A stretch of DNA of 64,000 nt from Owenia fusiformis (Eukaryota; Annelida; Polychaeta; Sabellida; Oweniidae): NCBI GenBank assembly GCA_903813345.2, contig CAIIXF020000001.1, positions 36,985,366 through 37,049,365 of the forward strand, written 5' to 3'. This document shows positions 50,611-62,565 of this stretch, piece by piece. Within the stretch, counting starts at the first letter, position 1; each line of letters starts with the position of its first letter. The notes under the pieces were generated by a model. That model had not been told where the DNA came from and made no database searches. It was given only the letters and a program-made list of their open reading frames with translations. The position numbers and the translations under genes are program-made.

Positions 50611-53600
50611 ATGAACATACAACAGGGGAGAAGTAACACCATTTCGCCTCCTGTACAGATTCCAGCACAGTCGGGTCCTCTGGGCATACCTATGTATCCT
50701 TTTGACTTGACTGTAACTTCAAATCTGCTGTGAATTTCCAACTATCGTTCTTTATTTGTTGGTATTTTTCACCGGTGCCATTTTTGTGAATGACGTGTTT
50801 CATTTCAATTCGTTTTGCTTGGAACGTGATAACTTGTTCTGTAATTAATATGACACAATTCGTACAGAAGATGCTTCTCTAGTATGACGCCCAACTTCTT
50901 GATACCGTTCAATACATTATTTCATGAAGTTGGTGAAAACTGATGGGTAAATTATTTTGGGGTGTGGACATTTTTATTCCATGCATGCATGATACCATTT
51001 GTTAGCCTTCCATTTGACCTTATTGCGTATCAACCTAAATAACACATAAGTAGATGCTCATAATTTCAGCCATGAAATCATCCCATTCATTGTCTATGTG
51101 ACCCCACATTCTGATTTTGAATGAACCTGTCTTTATTTGTTTCAAGTAAAAACACATGTCTCTGTTTTGTAATGACAACATTGGTGATTCATAGTCAGTG
51201 ATTTGATCGTATTTCAAGGGCATTTCAGTGCTAAATAGTACACACAAAATTGCGAAGGAATTGTACAAATTATTGTACAGTAAAAATTGACCAATTTGAC
51301 ATTCATCTTCAACAACTACCTCTTTCAAAAATTTAGAGGTAAGATAGAAGGTGGCTTACATTAATTATCTTGTGGCCTCATGGATTATAGGCTAGAATTG
51401 TTGTCTCACACTCAAAAGGTCTTTTCAGAGTTACTGAAATCTTTTTGGTTGTTTATTTATTTGTTGTATATTTTGCTTCTGTATAACATCATAAGATTGC
51501 ACATTTGGAATGTTTCATTCTGAAGTTTTCTCTGCCCAGTCCCTAAAAACAAAGGTTGATTCTAAATAGAGATGATTGTATATGTACAATGATACGATAG
51601 AAGCATTTATTAGTATTCTCCATGAGGCAATATCGAGTTACAATGCCTCTTTTCACTTGGGATAAGCTCTGCCAAACTTTCTCATGATAATTTTTTGCCA
51701 AAATTGTTCTTACCCCCTTCACACATTTTTAAGTGTGAGAGGTATTTATATTAGTTAGTATTGAAGAGATCAAAACTAAATAAGAATAAAAGCTTGTTGT
51801 TTATATAACCAATAGACAATTTTCATGTTCTACAAATTCAAAATTACTTCCTAATATATTCTAGTCAGTGTTGTTGATAACTAATCAGGAAACGCACATG
51901 GTTTGTATGTTATGTTAGTAACCAATATTACAAGTGACATGTCTAGCCACTTAGTAGAGGCCCAAACTTATTAATTAATTTTCAATAAATGTGATTGTTC
52001 AAAAGCGTATGTTGTATCAAATAGCCAATTTTGGTACATAGTCCACATATTATCAGAGTCAGTTTATAATGTACTACTCAAAAGGAGAATCTTTTTACTG
52101 GAGATACGTACTGAAGGATAGGGAATATTTGAGGAAAAACATTGTTTGAAATTAAATAGACTATTATTAACAGTCGATCATTGACTTGACACAACTCCAT
52201 TTTTTTCTGATTGCATCATTCTGTTATTGATGATGTAGAGCAAGATAACTGATGGAATTACATTTAGTTTGCTTAACATACTTTGTGCAGCTAATACATG
52301 TACAGAAGTAGGGGTAGATAGAGCTAGAGATATATTTATAAACCAGCCATAGCCTTCAATAGGAGAAAGTAAAATATCCTTGGCAATGTATTAATCTTGG
52401 TTAAATTGACAGTAGAGGAAATGAGGCCTTATCCTTGCACTATGTTAGTTAGCTAACAGGATTAGTAAACATGGCAGAGAGATGCACCACTAATATGCAT
52501 GCATAATTATACTATAAAATCCCTGAGACTGCTTGGTTTATTTGTCGATTTCAAATTACATTTTGAATCGTAATTTGATTTGTGTGAATAGTTTTTTGAC
52601 ATGTTTTTAAGTTAAATTATATAGAAAACCAATTGGTTACATACATAATTCTTTAAGTGAATTTATTTCATTTCAAATTCTAACCTTTAATAATACAAGG
52701 CCAAACACATGTCTTTGTTCACACAGTTTTCCATTGTTTCGAATTAGTTAATTCCATAGAATGGAAGTTTTAAAACTATTGAGCCAACATCTAAAGTTTT
52801 ATTGAGCAGGTGGTCTGAAAAGATCAGCATGTCTTATTAATTTAGATGATATGCCAAGAATGAGTCATAAATACAGAACATACAATCTTAAAATACTTTT
52901 ATTTGTCTGCAATTGTCCTTAACTTTAGAACAGTCCGACCAACCAAGGGCCTACCCCTCCGGTACAGTACAGTAAGTACTTGCCAGCTTTACTAAGAGAA
53001 TAGAATCTGAATTTGGAAAAATATTGAAACATCTATGTTTGTATATAATTTAAGAATTGAACAAGCAATGACATGGCAAAATTCAAGTTTTATTATGATT
53101 CAAGTACACATACATGCACATAGACTTGGGGAGTAATAGTGACTATCTGACATTGTCTTGTTTTCTCATTGGTTATTGTTGTCTGGGGGAAATTGAACTG
53201 TGCTGGACTGATTCTTTTGCACTATCTATATATCTTAATATAACACTGTTGTCCAAAAAGTGATCTGTTTTACTTATTGATTTCTTTTTTTTGTTTGATT
53301 ACAGGGGCAGAAGAATACATAACACAGGCAAGGCCAAGTCCCCCTGTTTACCAAGTGAGTAAACTCCTGCTAATTCTGTCAAAAATAATGGTTGAGAGTA
53401 ATGATTGAATCTAGTGAGAAAACATTATAGCCAATTATTGATTAAACCTTTGACATGATTGCAATGCTCAAAGTAAATAGATGTATCTAAATTTGGTTCA
53501 TTTAACAGTCTAGAAAACAAAACAAATTAATTTCATCAATGTTGTGGTCCATTTAGTCCTGTGATGACAACACTGCGCAAATCTGAAGTGTTGAGCTGTC

Positions 53601-56600
53601 CTTTTGTGACTGTTCCGCTCTTGATCTAAAACCTTTAGCTTTAACTGAGGACTTACTGCCCCTTTAAGATTAGGTGTAGAAGATGCAGTCTTGTGTGTAA
53701 AAGTCCAGCTGTCATGTTGGATCATATTTCGGCAAATGTTATTTTTCAAGGCTGCTAATAAAGTACTTATAATATTACAAAACCAACTTTTCAAAATTAA
53801 TTAATTTCTAAACATTGCAATCAAAAAATAGAAGCTTGAAATTACTGTAATACCGCTAATGTCTGCTCTGTTTCAGTATACATTCGTGCCACAACAGAGT
53901 GGCAATGCTCATGATATGAACCAACAAGCCTCTTCACACCCACATCCAGGACAATCTCCACAAATGGGTGTGCCTACCCAGCAGGCCAACCAGGCTCAGG
54001 TAGTCTACCCACAGGTCTCACAGGCACCTCGTCACAGCACACCAGTGAGTCACATTTTATGCATATTGTATATGTGTCATACGAGTGAGAAAATATTTTG
54101 TTGGTTTGTTCAGATTTACCACATGTGTAAGCAGTAGTATAGTAGTATAGGACTTGTATTCTTCAGCTCATACTTCTAAGAACAGGTGGAATCTGTAATA
54201 TTAAAGTGAACAATTAACCAACCTTTATTTTTTTTACTCCCGACCTAAACCCCATTCTTCTGAAGAACAGTGCAATGGAAAACATAAAATTTGATTTGAG
54301 ATCTTCTACCAATTAGGCTATATGTAGTGGGATTGATGATGCAATAGGGGCCACTAATGGGATACTTTTCCACCAAAATGATGCACCTCATTAAATAGAT
54401 TATTCTATATTCCTGATTTCAAACTTAAATTGTATTAACCCTTTCCCGACGTGAATATAAGAGGAAAATGTTGTCCCCAGTGACGGATAAGTAAGAGTGT
54501 TTTTTAGGGGAAAACTGCAAAATACCTATGCCCTGGGACCTATACCTTGGATTTCATCACTGATATACAATTTTAGTAAGGATTATCACATAAGAACAAC
54601 TTGTCAAAATTTGGTGTAAAAATACTGAATAGAACTGGAGATATTGTCATTTCATTGATGTATATAAATAAAAATAATGGTGCCAAAAGGAGCCTATCGT
54701 CCTGAAAGGTATTACATAATAGGGCTCCATATGGAGCCTATCGTCGTGAAAGGGTTAAGCTTCAATGAACATCAAATTGTACTTTATGTCCTAATATGAT
54801 GTGTTATAAAATGTGTAGGGTGTCTGCTTTGCTAACCCCTAAACCTATGTAAAATTGGTGCAATTGTGTTCTCTGGGTCTTGACTGTCTTCACAATGTAA
54901 CAAGCTAATTTTCCAGAGATTTGGTCAATGGGGTCAATTATTTTGTTCATTCCAGCCTAATCCTGTCTTGGAAACTGATGTAACAGCACAATGTTTAATT
55001 GACTGTCGTGTTTGACATCTAACAGACTTGAATCATTTCAATATTTAAATGTATTGCTCTCTATAGGCGTTGCTATAGTAACTTCACTTGTTGCCATGGT
55101 GTCACGGGGAGCATATATTAAACATTGGTGTCTTCTACCTAGCTGAAGCTGTCTATAGCTTAGTTATTTTACTTACACCATACAATTGAAATATTTGTGT
55201 TTTACCACTAAAAGATGCAGTATACCATAGGTTTCTCTCCTGGACAATCAATGATGTCCCATTATTATTGCTTTTTTAGCTTACATATCTTACATACCTT
55301 AGATATATCTTAGATACCAAGTTATAGGTACATATATTATTGCCTATATATTGAAATGATCAACAAAATAACCCAATGTCAGAATTGTATATAATTGATT
55401 CTATGGCCATCAAAGAGAATCCTGTCAAGTGACCGCATGTGCCTTGGACCAGGCAGCCAATCATGTTCATATTTAAGTAGTGTCTGTGAAAGTAATTCAA
55501 TCAATTGGTAGAATCACAAAATTAGCACTAAAAGCGGCCTATTTGTGACTTCTTGGTTGGGAAGCAGATCAATGAACATACAGGGTTCTCACTAGGCTTT
55601 TAGACTCCAGATAATGTCTTAAGACCCTCTTGCTCTAGAGTCTACTAGCTTTTCCAGAGTCTAAATTGTTTTTTCCGGAGAAGTCCGAACCCTTTTCGAA
55701 ATGTATATTGTGATAAAATTTAAAATAATCTTCAGTAGCTATGATCTCCTCTGCATCTTTTTCGTGGCGCAGCACCTTGTACATGCATGCATATCATAAC
55801 CTCGTTCTCTTATTCAGCTCATATCCATCTGAGAAAAATTCCTGGGGAGATCACTGAGTAGTATCTTGAAAAGTATTCTAATAGGATATCTCGGATCTTA
55901 CATGGGGAGTAGCCTTGCCCAAGTCTGTCTCTTTTACTTATCTATATTTCTATTTCACCGCCTTGTACCAAAGAGAAAGCCACATGCTTTACCGACAGTT
56001 TGTTGATGTCGGTAAAATTTGACCAATCAACGAGGGCCCTGTAGCGTTGGCTCATTATTATGCACGGTCAAAAAAAAGTACACCTTTCACCGGGACTTTT
56101 CACGAACAAATCTCAGTTGCACGAATCTGAGCCGAATTCATCATGAAAATACGAATATTTTATCAGATAAATATCAATGAGAGTTTAGTGGATGCCGGGG
56201 CATCGATCGGATCACGAAAGGTGAGAAGATTTCAACAATAAACGTTGAAACGATCGCTGAACATGTAGGCTGAGATTCAATCACCGATCAACGACAACAT
56301 GACCCGCTACATTGGACTAGGTCTTTGTGCATTTTCATCGCGAAATCAGTTTTAAATCAACATTGAATCGCATGATTTAATTTATATTAATGACTCTTAC
56401 CTTCCAATGTACATTTAATTACATAATATATTGTAACTCTAAAGAAACACCCGATCAGATCATTGAATTTCAAGTCGTAGATGGGAAGTTTGTTTTGTTT
56501 ATGCAGCTCAACCTGATAACGTTTTGATTGGTCATTCAGGCTGAAGTCACACGTCGTGTCGACGCGATATCTGTCAATCAATAAGGTTTCGCGATACCCC

Positions 56601-59600
56601 TGATAGCGTACGTATTATGGAAATCTCGAAACCGTTGAATATTTCAGCATAATAACAGCGGGGATATATTGGATTGTACAAGGCGGTAATAATTCAAGAT
56701 CAGATAAGTAAAAAAATAACGACTTGGGCAAGGCTAATGCGGAGGAGTTAGTTGCAATACTGCGAAAAATCTGGTGTCTAAAAATTTCTGGTGAGAACCC
56801 TGATATGTATTCAATATGTAAAAAAGTCCAGGGGTCTTGATTGTGCACTCCTATGGTATAGGGCCTCTTTAATGTGTTCTATCAAATCATTGATGGACCA
56901 TGCTTTCTCAAAAATAACAATATAACCAAGAGAAAAGCTTCTGTAAACTGTGTAGGATAGGTATCGATATGATGAACTGAATTCAACAATGTTTTTCTCT
57001 TAAACCAATTCTTGAAAATATTCTGTAAATAAACACTGTCCTTTATGTAATGTTGACTGATGGACAACAATTTAATGCAAAAATTATTTATAAATATTTT
57101 ATGTAACTGTTTTTGCTAACTTTTTTTGTTTTTAGTGCAATTGTTTTTTGTTCCTTTCTACCAATTCTTGAGAATGAAATAAAATGTCTTTCCAAACCTT
57201 GTTGGAACAAAATAGCATATACAACATTTTCTTAGACCTCTCAATATTATAGTTATAGTTATATATTATAGTTAAATTTTGGTTAATTTAACAAAAGTAT
57301 GCAAAAACTTAACAAAATCTCCCAAAATAGATAAAAATTAAGACAAACCTTTTATTTCATTAACAAGATACGTTTTTAAAATCAACCAACTTTTCCTTTG
57401 TACAGTTACAATATTGAGAGACCTAAACACGTTGTGTTTATGTCATTTTGTTCCAATGAGGTTCAGATAGATGTTCCATTTCATTCCGAACATATGATAC
57501 CAAGAACAAAAGAAGCGTCTGATGTGTTTTCTAAAACAATATTTAGAAAAGTAGAATATATATATTTCAAATTGTAATGTTACCATCCAAAAGATGACCA
57601 TTAAATTGACGATGTGTAAAATTTTAAGAATGTTTTGATGACTGATTTAAAAGAAACGCATGTTCAAAAAGTTCACCATATCGATACCACTCCTTTCAAA
57701 TCATTTCATACAACATGTCTCCCAAGTTTATCCATGAAAATCTTTGCTTATCTTCTAATGTATGGCTTTCAAACTACAGACACATATTGTCTTTGTTTTT
57801 GTGCAGAGGCTTCAGGAGCATTTTTACTCAAACTCTGAACATGATTCTCAGTGAATCTTTACAATTTGATTGATTGACCAAGTCCTCAAGTAATATATGT
57901 CCCTTTAGTTCATAGTATATTTTTTTTTTGTCCATTGCAGACTTTTTATGCGCCAACAATGTCACAGAACATAAGACAACAGACACCTCAGCCGAGGCAA
58001 CCATTGAGCATGGGTTCTAGTCCAGCCCAGACTTACCAAATGCAACCCCCAATGTACCAAGTACAGGGACCGCACTACATGGCTGCTACACCTACTCCTA
58101 CACAGATTTATGTGCCACCTGGCGTACCCATGCAGGTATGTATTTTGTGTACATCTCACTCTGCAATTTTTAGCTGGTCATTTGTCGACTCGGTCTTATC
58201 ACAAATATTTACGAATGTGTGTCTTAGATGATGATTGAATTGTATAGCTCATCAGAAAGTACTGATGAAGATTTTATTTCGCCCCTATCTGATATGACAC
58301 ATTTTTCTGAGAATTTAGTAATGTAGATGCCTTTAAGTCCCATTTTCTCTAGATTTCAGTATGCAATTTACAGATCATGCGCACTCTGGGTTATATCAGA
58401 ATATCGGATCAGTGTAAAATCAAATGACATCATGTTATAACCCCTAGTTCATTCTTTATTGACATATTTGCTATTTCAGTACAACCCCAGGATGGTGAGT
58501 CAACAGGGTCAAACTCACTATACAATAACAGCCCCTTCACAGCCACAACAGTTTGGCATGCAACCCTCTCCAGCATCATACTACCAACAGCCGACACAAC
58601 CCAACAACCCACGTAAGATGTTTTATACATTGAGCCCCTCCATCAAAAAGTGAAATGAACAGTTATTGACTTCTTTCCAATTAAAGGAAACTTCCCATGT
58701 CAAAATCAATGTGTGCAAAAAGATGATATTGGACTTCTTCAACCCTTTTAATGACTATTTGCTTTTAGTTAAGATACCTATCGTGATCTCAGCAGGAGAT
58801 TAATTATGATTCAAAACTCACAAAATATTTCATATCTAAGGAAGGGACCATATCCTGACACATCCTTTATAATTCTTTTCAGCTATATATTACTCAAACA
58901 ATGTGACTGGACAACAAAGACCCATGGCTACACCAACTCCACAAGCTCCCAAGAGGGAAAAGAAAATTTTAGTAATTAGTGACCCTGACACGGGGAAAGT
59001 AATAAATGAAGCAATGATCGGCAATAAAGCTAGCACTCCTCCCCTTGCTGGTGAAAACACATCAGACACACCTCCAGCACAGCCTCCTACTTCAAATGTG
59101 AGTTTTCCTGCTTATAAATTGTGCAACAAATCTTGATACTGCAAAATGATATGGCGCTAATAGAGCACCTTACGGCCTTTTTTATTATAAATTTTTCTTT
59201 GGATGTCATAAGTGATGATTGAATTGTATAGCTCATCAGAAAGCACTGATGAAGATTTTATTTCGCCCCTATCTGATATGACGCTGACAGAATTAAATCA
59301 AGGCAATTGCTAAAGTTCATGTGTTCTTGACCTGTGTATACTGAAAAAAGGGCATATTCAATGATCTGTCCAATGTCATTTCAGACTGCAATAGCAGCTC
59401 AGTTTGCTGCCCAGGTAGCTGCAACTCTCAACCATACCACTAAGACACCTCCAAAGTCTGAGGAAGTAATAGATCAAACCATGGCTGATGTGAAGCCTGT
59501 AGTGAAAGATGACCATATGGAAAATGAAAGTGGTGATAACTTACAATCTGCTCCAACTAACCAAACGGAAAAGGCCCCTGTAGAGGCAGTTCAGCCTTCA

Positions 59601-60065
59601 CCCATTATTAAAGAGACCAAACCCCCTCAGGCTAGAGAGCCTAGTCCAGCTGTTGTACCCCAACAGCCCGAGCGACCTACTATTGTAGTTACACCCGAAC
59701 CAGAGCCCTCTCCTCCAAGGACTATAAAAGAGAATGCTCCTGTAGCTAGCAGACCTATAGAAAAACAAACTCCTGTTAGTAAACAAAAAGTAGAGACTGT
59801 AGTTAAGGAAGAGGTGGCCATCGAACCAACTCCTGTTGTTGCTGAACCTGCTCGTGTTGCAACTGAACCTGCTCGTGTTGCAACTGAACCTGCTCGTGTT
59901 GCAACTGAACCTGCTCGTGTTGCAACTGAACCTGCTCGTGTTGTAGCAGAGCCTACTCGCACAGCAAGTCCTGCTGCACCTACTCCTAAACCTGCAGCCC
60001 CAGTTGTCAAGGCCAGTCCAGAACCGGAGTTCAAAACCCCAGAGCCTGTTAGCAAGGTAGTCAAG
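50611..60065 (+). CDS. EIF4G: Eukaryotic translation initiation factor 4 gamma (eIF4G1/3 type), N-terminal part
   Basis: Scaffold of the cap-binding complex eIF4F, bringing eIF4E, eIF4A, PABP and eIF3 together. Eight exons join in phase (521 codons): 50611-50693, 52934-52971, 53305-53354, 53877-54044, 57941-58135, 58480-58612, 58883-59097, 59385-60065. The Gln/Pro-rich N-terminus is followed by PKREKKILVISDPDTGKV, the conserved PKRE/K...I.DP..G block found in eIF4G1/3. Because this N-terminal region is present, it is not the short eIF4G2/DAP5 type. The first donor (GTATCC after CCTAT) is weak but is the one that keeps frame. The last exon could end at 60056 or 60065, both in frame. The start exon begins at 50537 after an acceptor, so at least one 5' UTR exon lies upstream. 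The eIF4E site, MIF4G and MA3 domains must lie beyond 64000. The last exon contains a 21-bp coding minisatellite. Confidence 0.9.
55053..55192. repeat. 140-bp intronic repeat, copy 1
   Basis: Differs from 61048-61187 at about two positions over 140 bases. It starts ATTGCTCTCTATAGGCGTTG and ends ACACCATACAATTGAAAT. It lies in the eIF4G intron between 54044 and 57941. No ORF, no pol III boxes that I can defend. Confidence 0.9.
55910..56736. mobile_element. hAT-like MITE, copy 3, in an eIF4G intron
   Basis: Ends TAGCCTTGCCCAAGTCTG and CGACTTGGGCAAGGCTA; 827 bp. Flanks ATGGGGAG (55902-55909) and ATGCGGAG (56737-56744) match at 7 of 8 bases, a decayed 8-bp target duplication. Same orientation as copy 1. 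Confidence 0.87.
58229..58298. repeat. 70-bp intronic repeat with hairpin, copy 1
   Basis: Identical to 59213-59282 except one base. It contains CATCAGAAAGTACTGATG, a 6-bp stem with a 6-base loop. It lies in the eIF4G intron upstream of the exon at 58480. Confidence 0.9.
59213..59282. repeat. 70-bp intronic repeat with hairpin, copy 2
   Basis: Partner of 58229-58298, in the eIF4G intron upstream of the exon at 59385. The T to C change falls in the hairpin loop (AAAGCA instead of AAAGTA), so the stem is kept. Confidence 0.9.
59841..59945 (+). repeat. 21-bp coding minisatellite in eIF4G
   Basis: Four perfect 21-bp units at 59859-59942, each coding ATEPARV, are preceded by an 18-bp partial unit (AEPARV) and followed by a degenerate one (VAEPTR). 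DNA identity between units is complete, which points to recent expansion. The reading frame is kept. Confidence 0.97.
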
Positions 60066-60202
60066 GTTAGTATTCTATGCAATTTTTTCAATACATGATA
60101 GTCAGTAAGTTATTGCTGTATGATGATGTTGTTTTTAGGGTAGGATAACTGCATGAGAAAGCACAGTTGAATACATGATGGTTATTTATCTATTTAATTG
60201 GA

Positions 60203-60284
60203 GGTTTTGGATACAGGGTATATTCTGAGGGAAATATAAATATATCATATTTCCCAAGGATTATACCCTGTATCCAAAACCGAG
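60203..60284. repeat. Long hairpin in eIF4G intron
   Basis: GGTTTTGGATACAGGGTATA near 60204 is inverted as TATACCCTGTATCCAAAACC ending near 60282, with continued imperfect pairing (GGGAAATAT with ATATTTCCC) and a short AT loop. Arms are about 36 bases. Confidence 0.85.
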
Positions 60285-61047
60285 CATTAAATATGTGATT
60301 TATCCTAGACTAAGATTTGAAAATGCACTGAATGAAATTTCCTGGTGATTGCTGTGTGGGAGGTATACATAACTTCCGCTCACCTCAGATATAAAATATA
60401 TTCCTGCATGTTATTTTCCTACAACACTACTAAGTATGTGATAAAGTGCCATATCTTATTGTTTAAAAGATGTTTTCAAATTGTTTTCCTACTAGTTACA
60501 AAGATGCTGTTTCATTGAGAAGAAATTTGACATAATTTCAAATCTTGCCAAAATGATCATTAAAAGAAAGGGCATTTTTGGAAATATGAAAATGTTAACA
60601 ACATTATTACTTGAAGTTGTTCGATTTTATCCAAGGAGGATTGGATCTCATGGTTCCAACTCAAGATTTTTCATCTCCAAGCAATTTGTTCAAAAGCTAA
60701 TTTCTACAGCAAAAAATGCACAAATGAACTGCAAGGAGAATGGCTGATATTCTAGCAAAATCAACAACAACTTGTTGTTATTGTCTGACATCATAACTGG
60801 ATATAAATTCATAATCAGCGATCCAAAGGATTTTCCTAATATCTTGATCACTTCTTATATGTTATGTTTTGTTATCTTTTGTTGGGAAATAAGACCAAAA
60901 TTCATGATTCAAATTCTTTGGTGAAAAAATGGTGACTGCAAATTAATTTTTTGGGGAATTTTGTAATCATGACATGACTCTATGTATGGCAGAATATATA
61001 ATGGAACCTTTGGAGCTAATCCTCGTTGGATTTTATTTAGTCTTTGC

Positions 61048-61187
61048 ATTGCTCCCTATAGGCGTTGCTATAGTAGCTTCACTTGTTGCCATGGTGTCAC
61101 GGGGAGCATATATTAAACATTGGTGTCTTCTACCTAGCTGAAGCTGTCTATAGCTTAGTTATTTTACTTACACCATACAATTGAAAT
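61048..61187. repeat. 140-bp intronic repeat, copy 2
   Basis: Partner of 55053-55192 in the same orientation, 6 kb away in the eIF4G intron after 60065. The high identity contrasts with neighbouring intron sequence, which does not match. Confidence 0.9.
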
Positions 61188-62336
61188 AATTTCTAATTGT
61201 ATTTTCCCTTTTAATGTGTCTTTTCAAATCTTTGATACATCATATTTTCACCAAAATATCAATATAACAGAGAGAAAAGTTCTTATATTTCAGATTTCTT
61301 AGTGTAGATTATATTGTGCATGCTTATTAACAAATATGAAGCCTTTTTGTATGATAAAAATGGTAACTGGGTATATTATATAAAGAACCTTAGAACTGCC
61401 AATGGTCACCAAATTTCTGGGGGTTTATATTTATACACTTTACCTGTGAATGTAACTTCCAAAATAGATCAAATTGATGAAACAAATGGAAAAGAAAAAA
61501 TTGCTTTTAGAGCAATACAACAACCTGAGAGCTGCCATCTATATCTAAACATTATTCCTAAGTATAAATTTATTTGCCATTTGCGAAGATACTATAAACA
61601 CTATACCTAGGCTGTAATGCATATTTTACATTTCGGCGCTACATAGAACATTCTCTATTGTGTTTTTTAACACAGGATTTATGCAATGCATGTAAATAGC
61701 TAAATATATTGTAGCTTAAATTAATAGGTATATCCTTGAATCTTGATCCAATCTAATATTGCTTGAATTATATTTTCCACAAAAGTGACAAACTTGTAAA
61801 CCTAAGCAAAAGGTGAAAATTGAAATAATTTTTGTCTCATTAATATTGGAGTAGTTATAGGTGCACTTAAAACTGACAAAGCCATAAAATGTCCAAGGTA
61901 ATGGAGCATTTCAAACGATAGATATCGGAAAATAAACTGTATTTGTATGTAGTTAGGGAGGGAGGGGTTCCTTAAAAACTGCTGTTCTGTCATTGTTACC
62001 GGGAAATTTTCTAAGTGCATGCTCTTTTCTCCCAGTGCACTTCTGGTACAATAAATAAAAAAACGTGAACGCAACAAATAAAACTAAACTAAAAAATGAG
62101 CGTTCTGAAGCCTGCCTATGCCAATCCAAGTGGCAAATACAGTGAATAATCCTATATTGAACTTTTGAGGGTCTTAATGCTAATCATTAAAGAAGGTAAT
62201 TTTCAGCATGGAAGTTCAATTCATAATCTTTGTTAAGTCAGATGTTGGGTTTAAACTTTATATGATGGTGCCTTAGAGATGTTGGCCGCTGCTCAAGAAG
62301 GAATTTTCAGGATGGTTGCTTGGTTCACAATGGCAG

Positions 62337-62565
62337 GTCTACCACGCTGACCCTTTCTCAGCCAATCAGTGGAATGAACACATGTATAGTTAAATACATG
62401 TTCATTAACTATGCGGCGATGTCACTAGAAATGACCATATGTCGTCCGTATTTAGACGACAAACTCTGATTGGCTCGGTGAGATCAGAGATTTATTGTAA
62501 ACTGAAAGAGTGAAGACGAAGCTCTGTTTTAAGTGAAGTCGAATGATTGCAAAGGGTAGGAGAAC
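62337..62565. repeat. Dispersed repeat copy B
   Basis: Diverged partner of 30590-30920, in the same orientation, sharing GAAATGACCATAT, CTGATTGGCTCGGTGAG and GAAAGAGTGAAGACGAAGCT. No ORF. Confidence 0.65.

Noticed and set aside
53510-53794. 94-codon minus-strand ORF in an eIF4G intron
   Set aside because: No recognisable domain. It may be part of a short transposon but I could not find defined ends.
58229-58298. Hammerhead ribozyme, because CTGATGA and GAAA both occur
   Set aside because: The GAAA box comes only three bases before CTGATGA and no second box or stems fit the required order on either strand.
59627-60091. 154-codon minus-strand ORF with VATRAGS repeats
   Set aside because: It is the antisense shadow of the eIF4G exon and its 21-bp minisatellite.
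61314-61610. 98-codon ORF in the eIF4G intron
   Set aside because: No recognisable family and no splice signals in phase with eIF4G; treated as chance.
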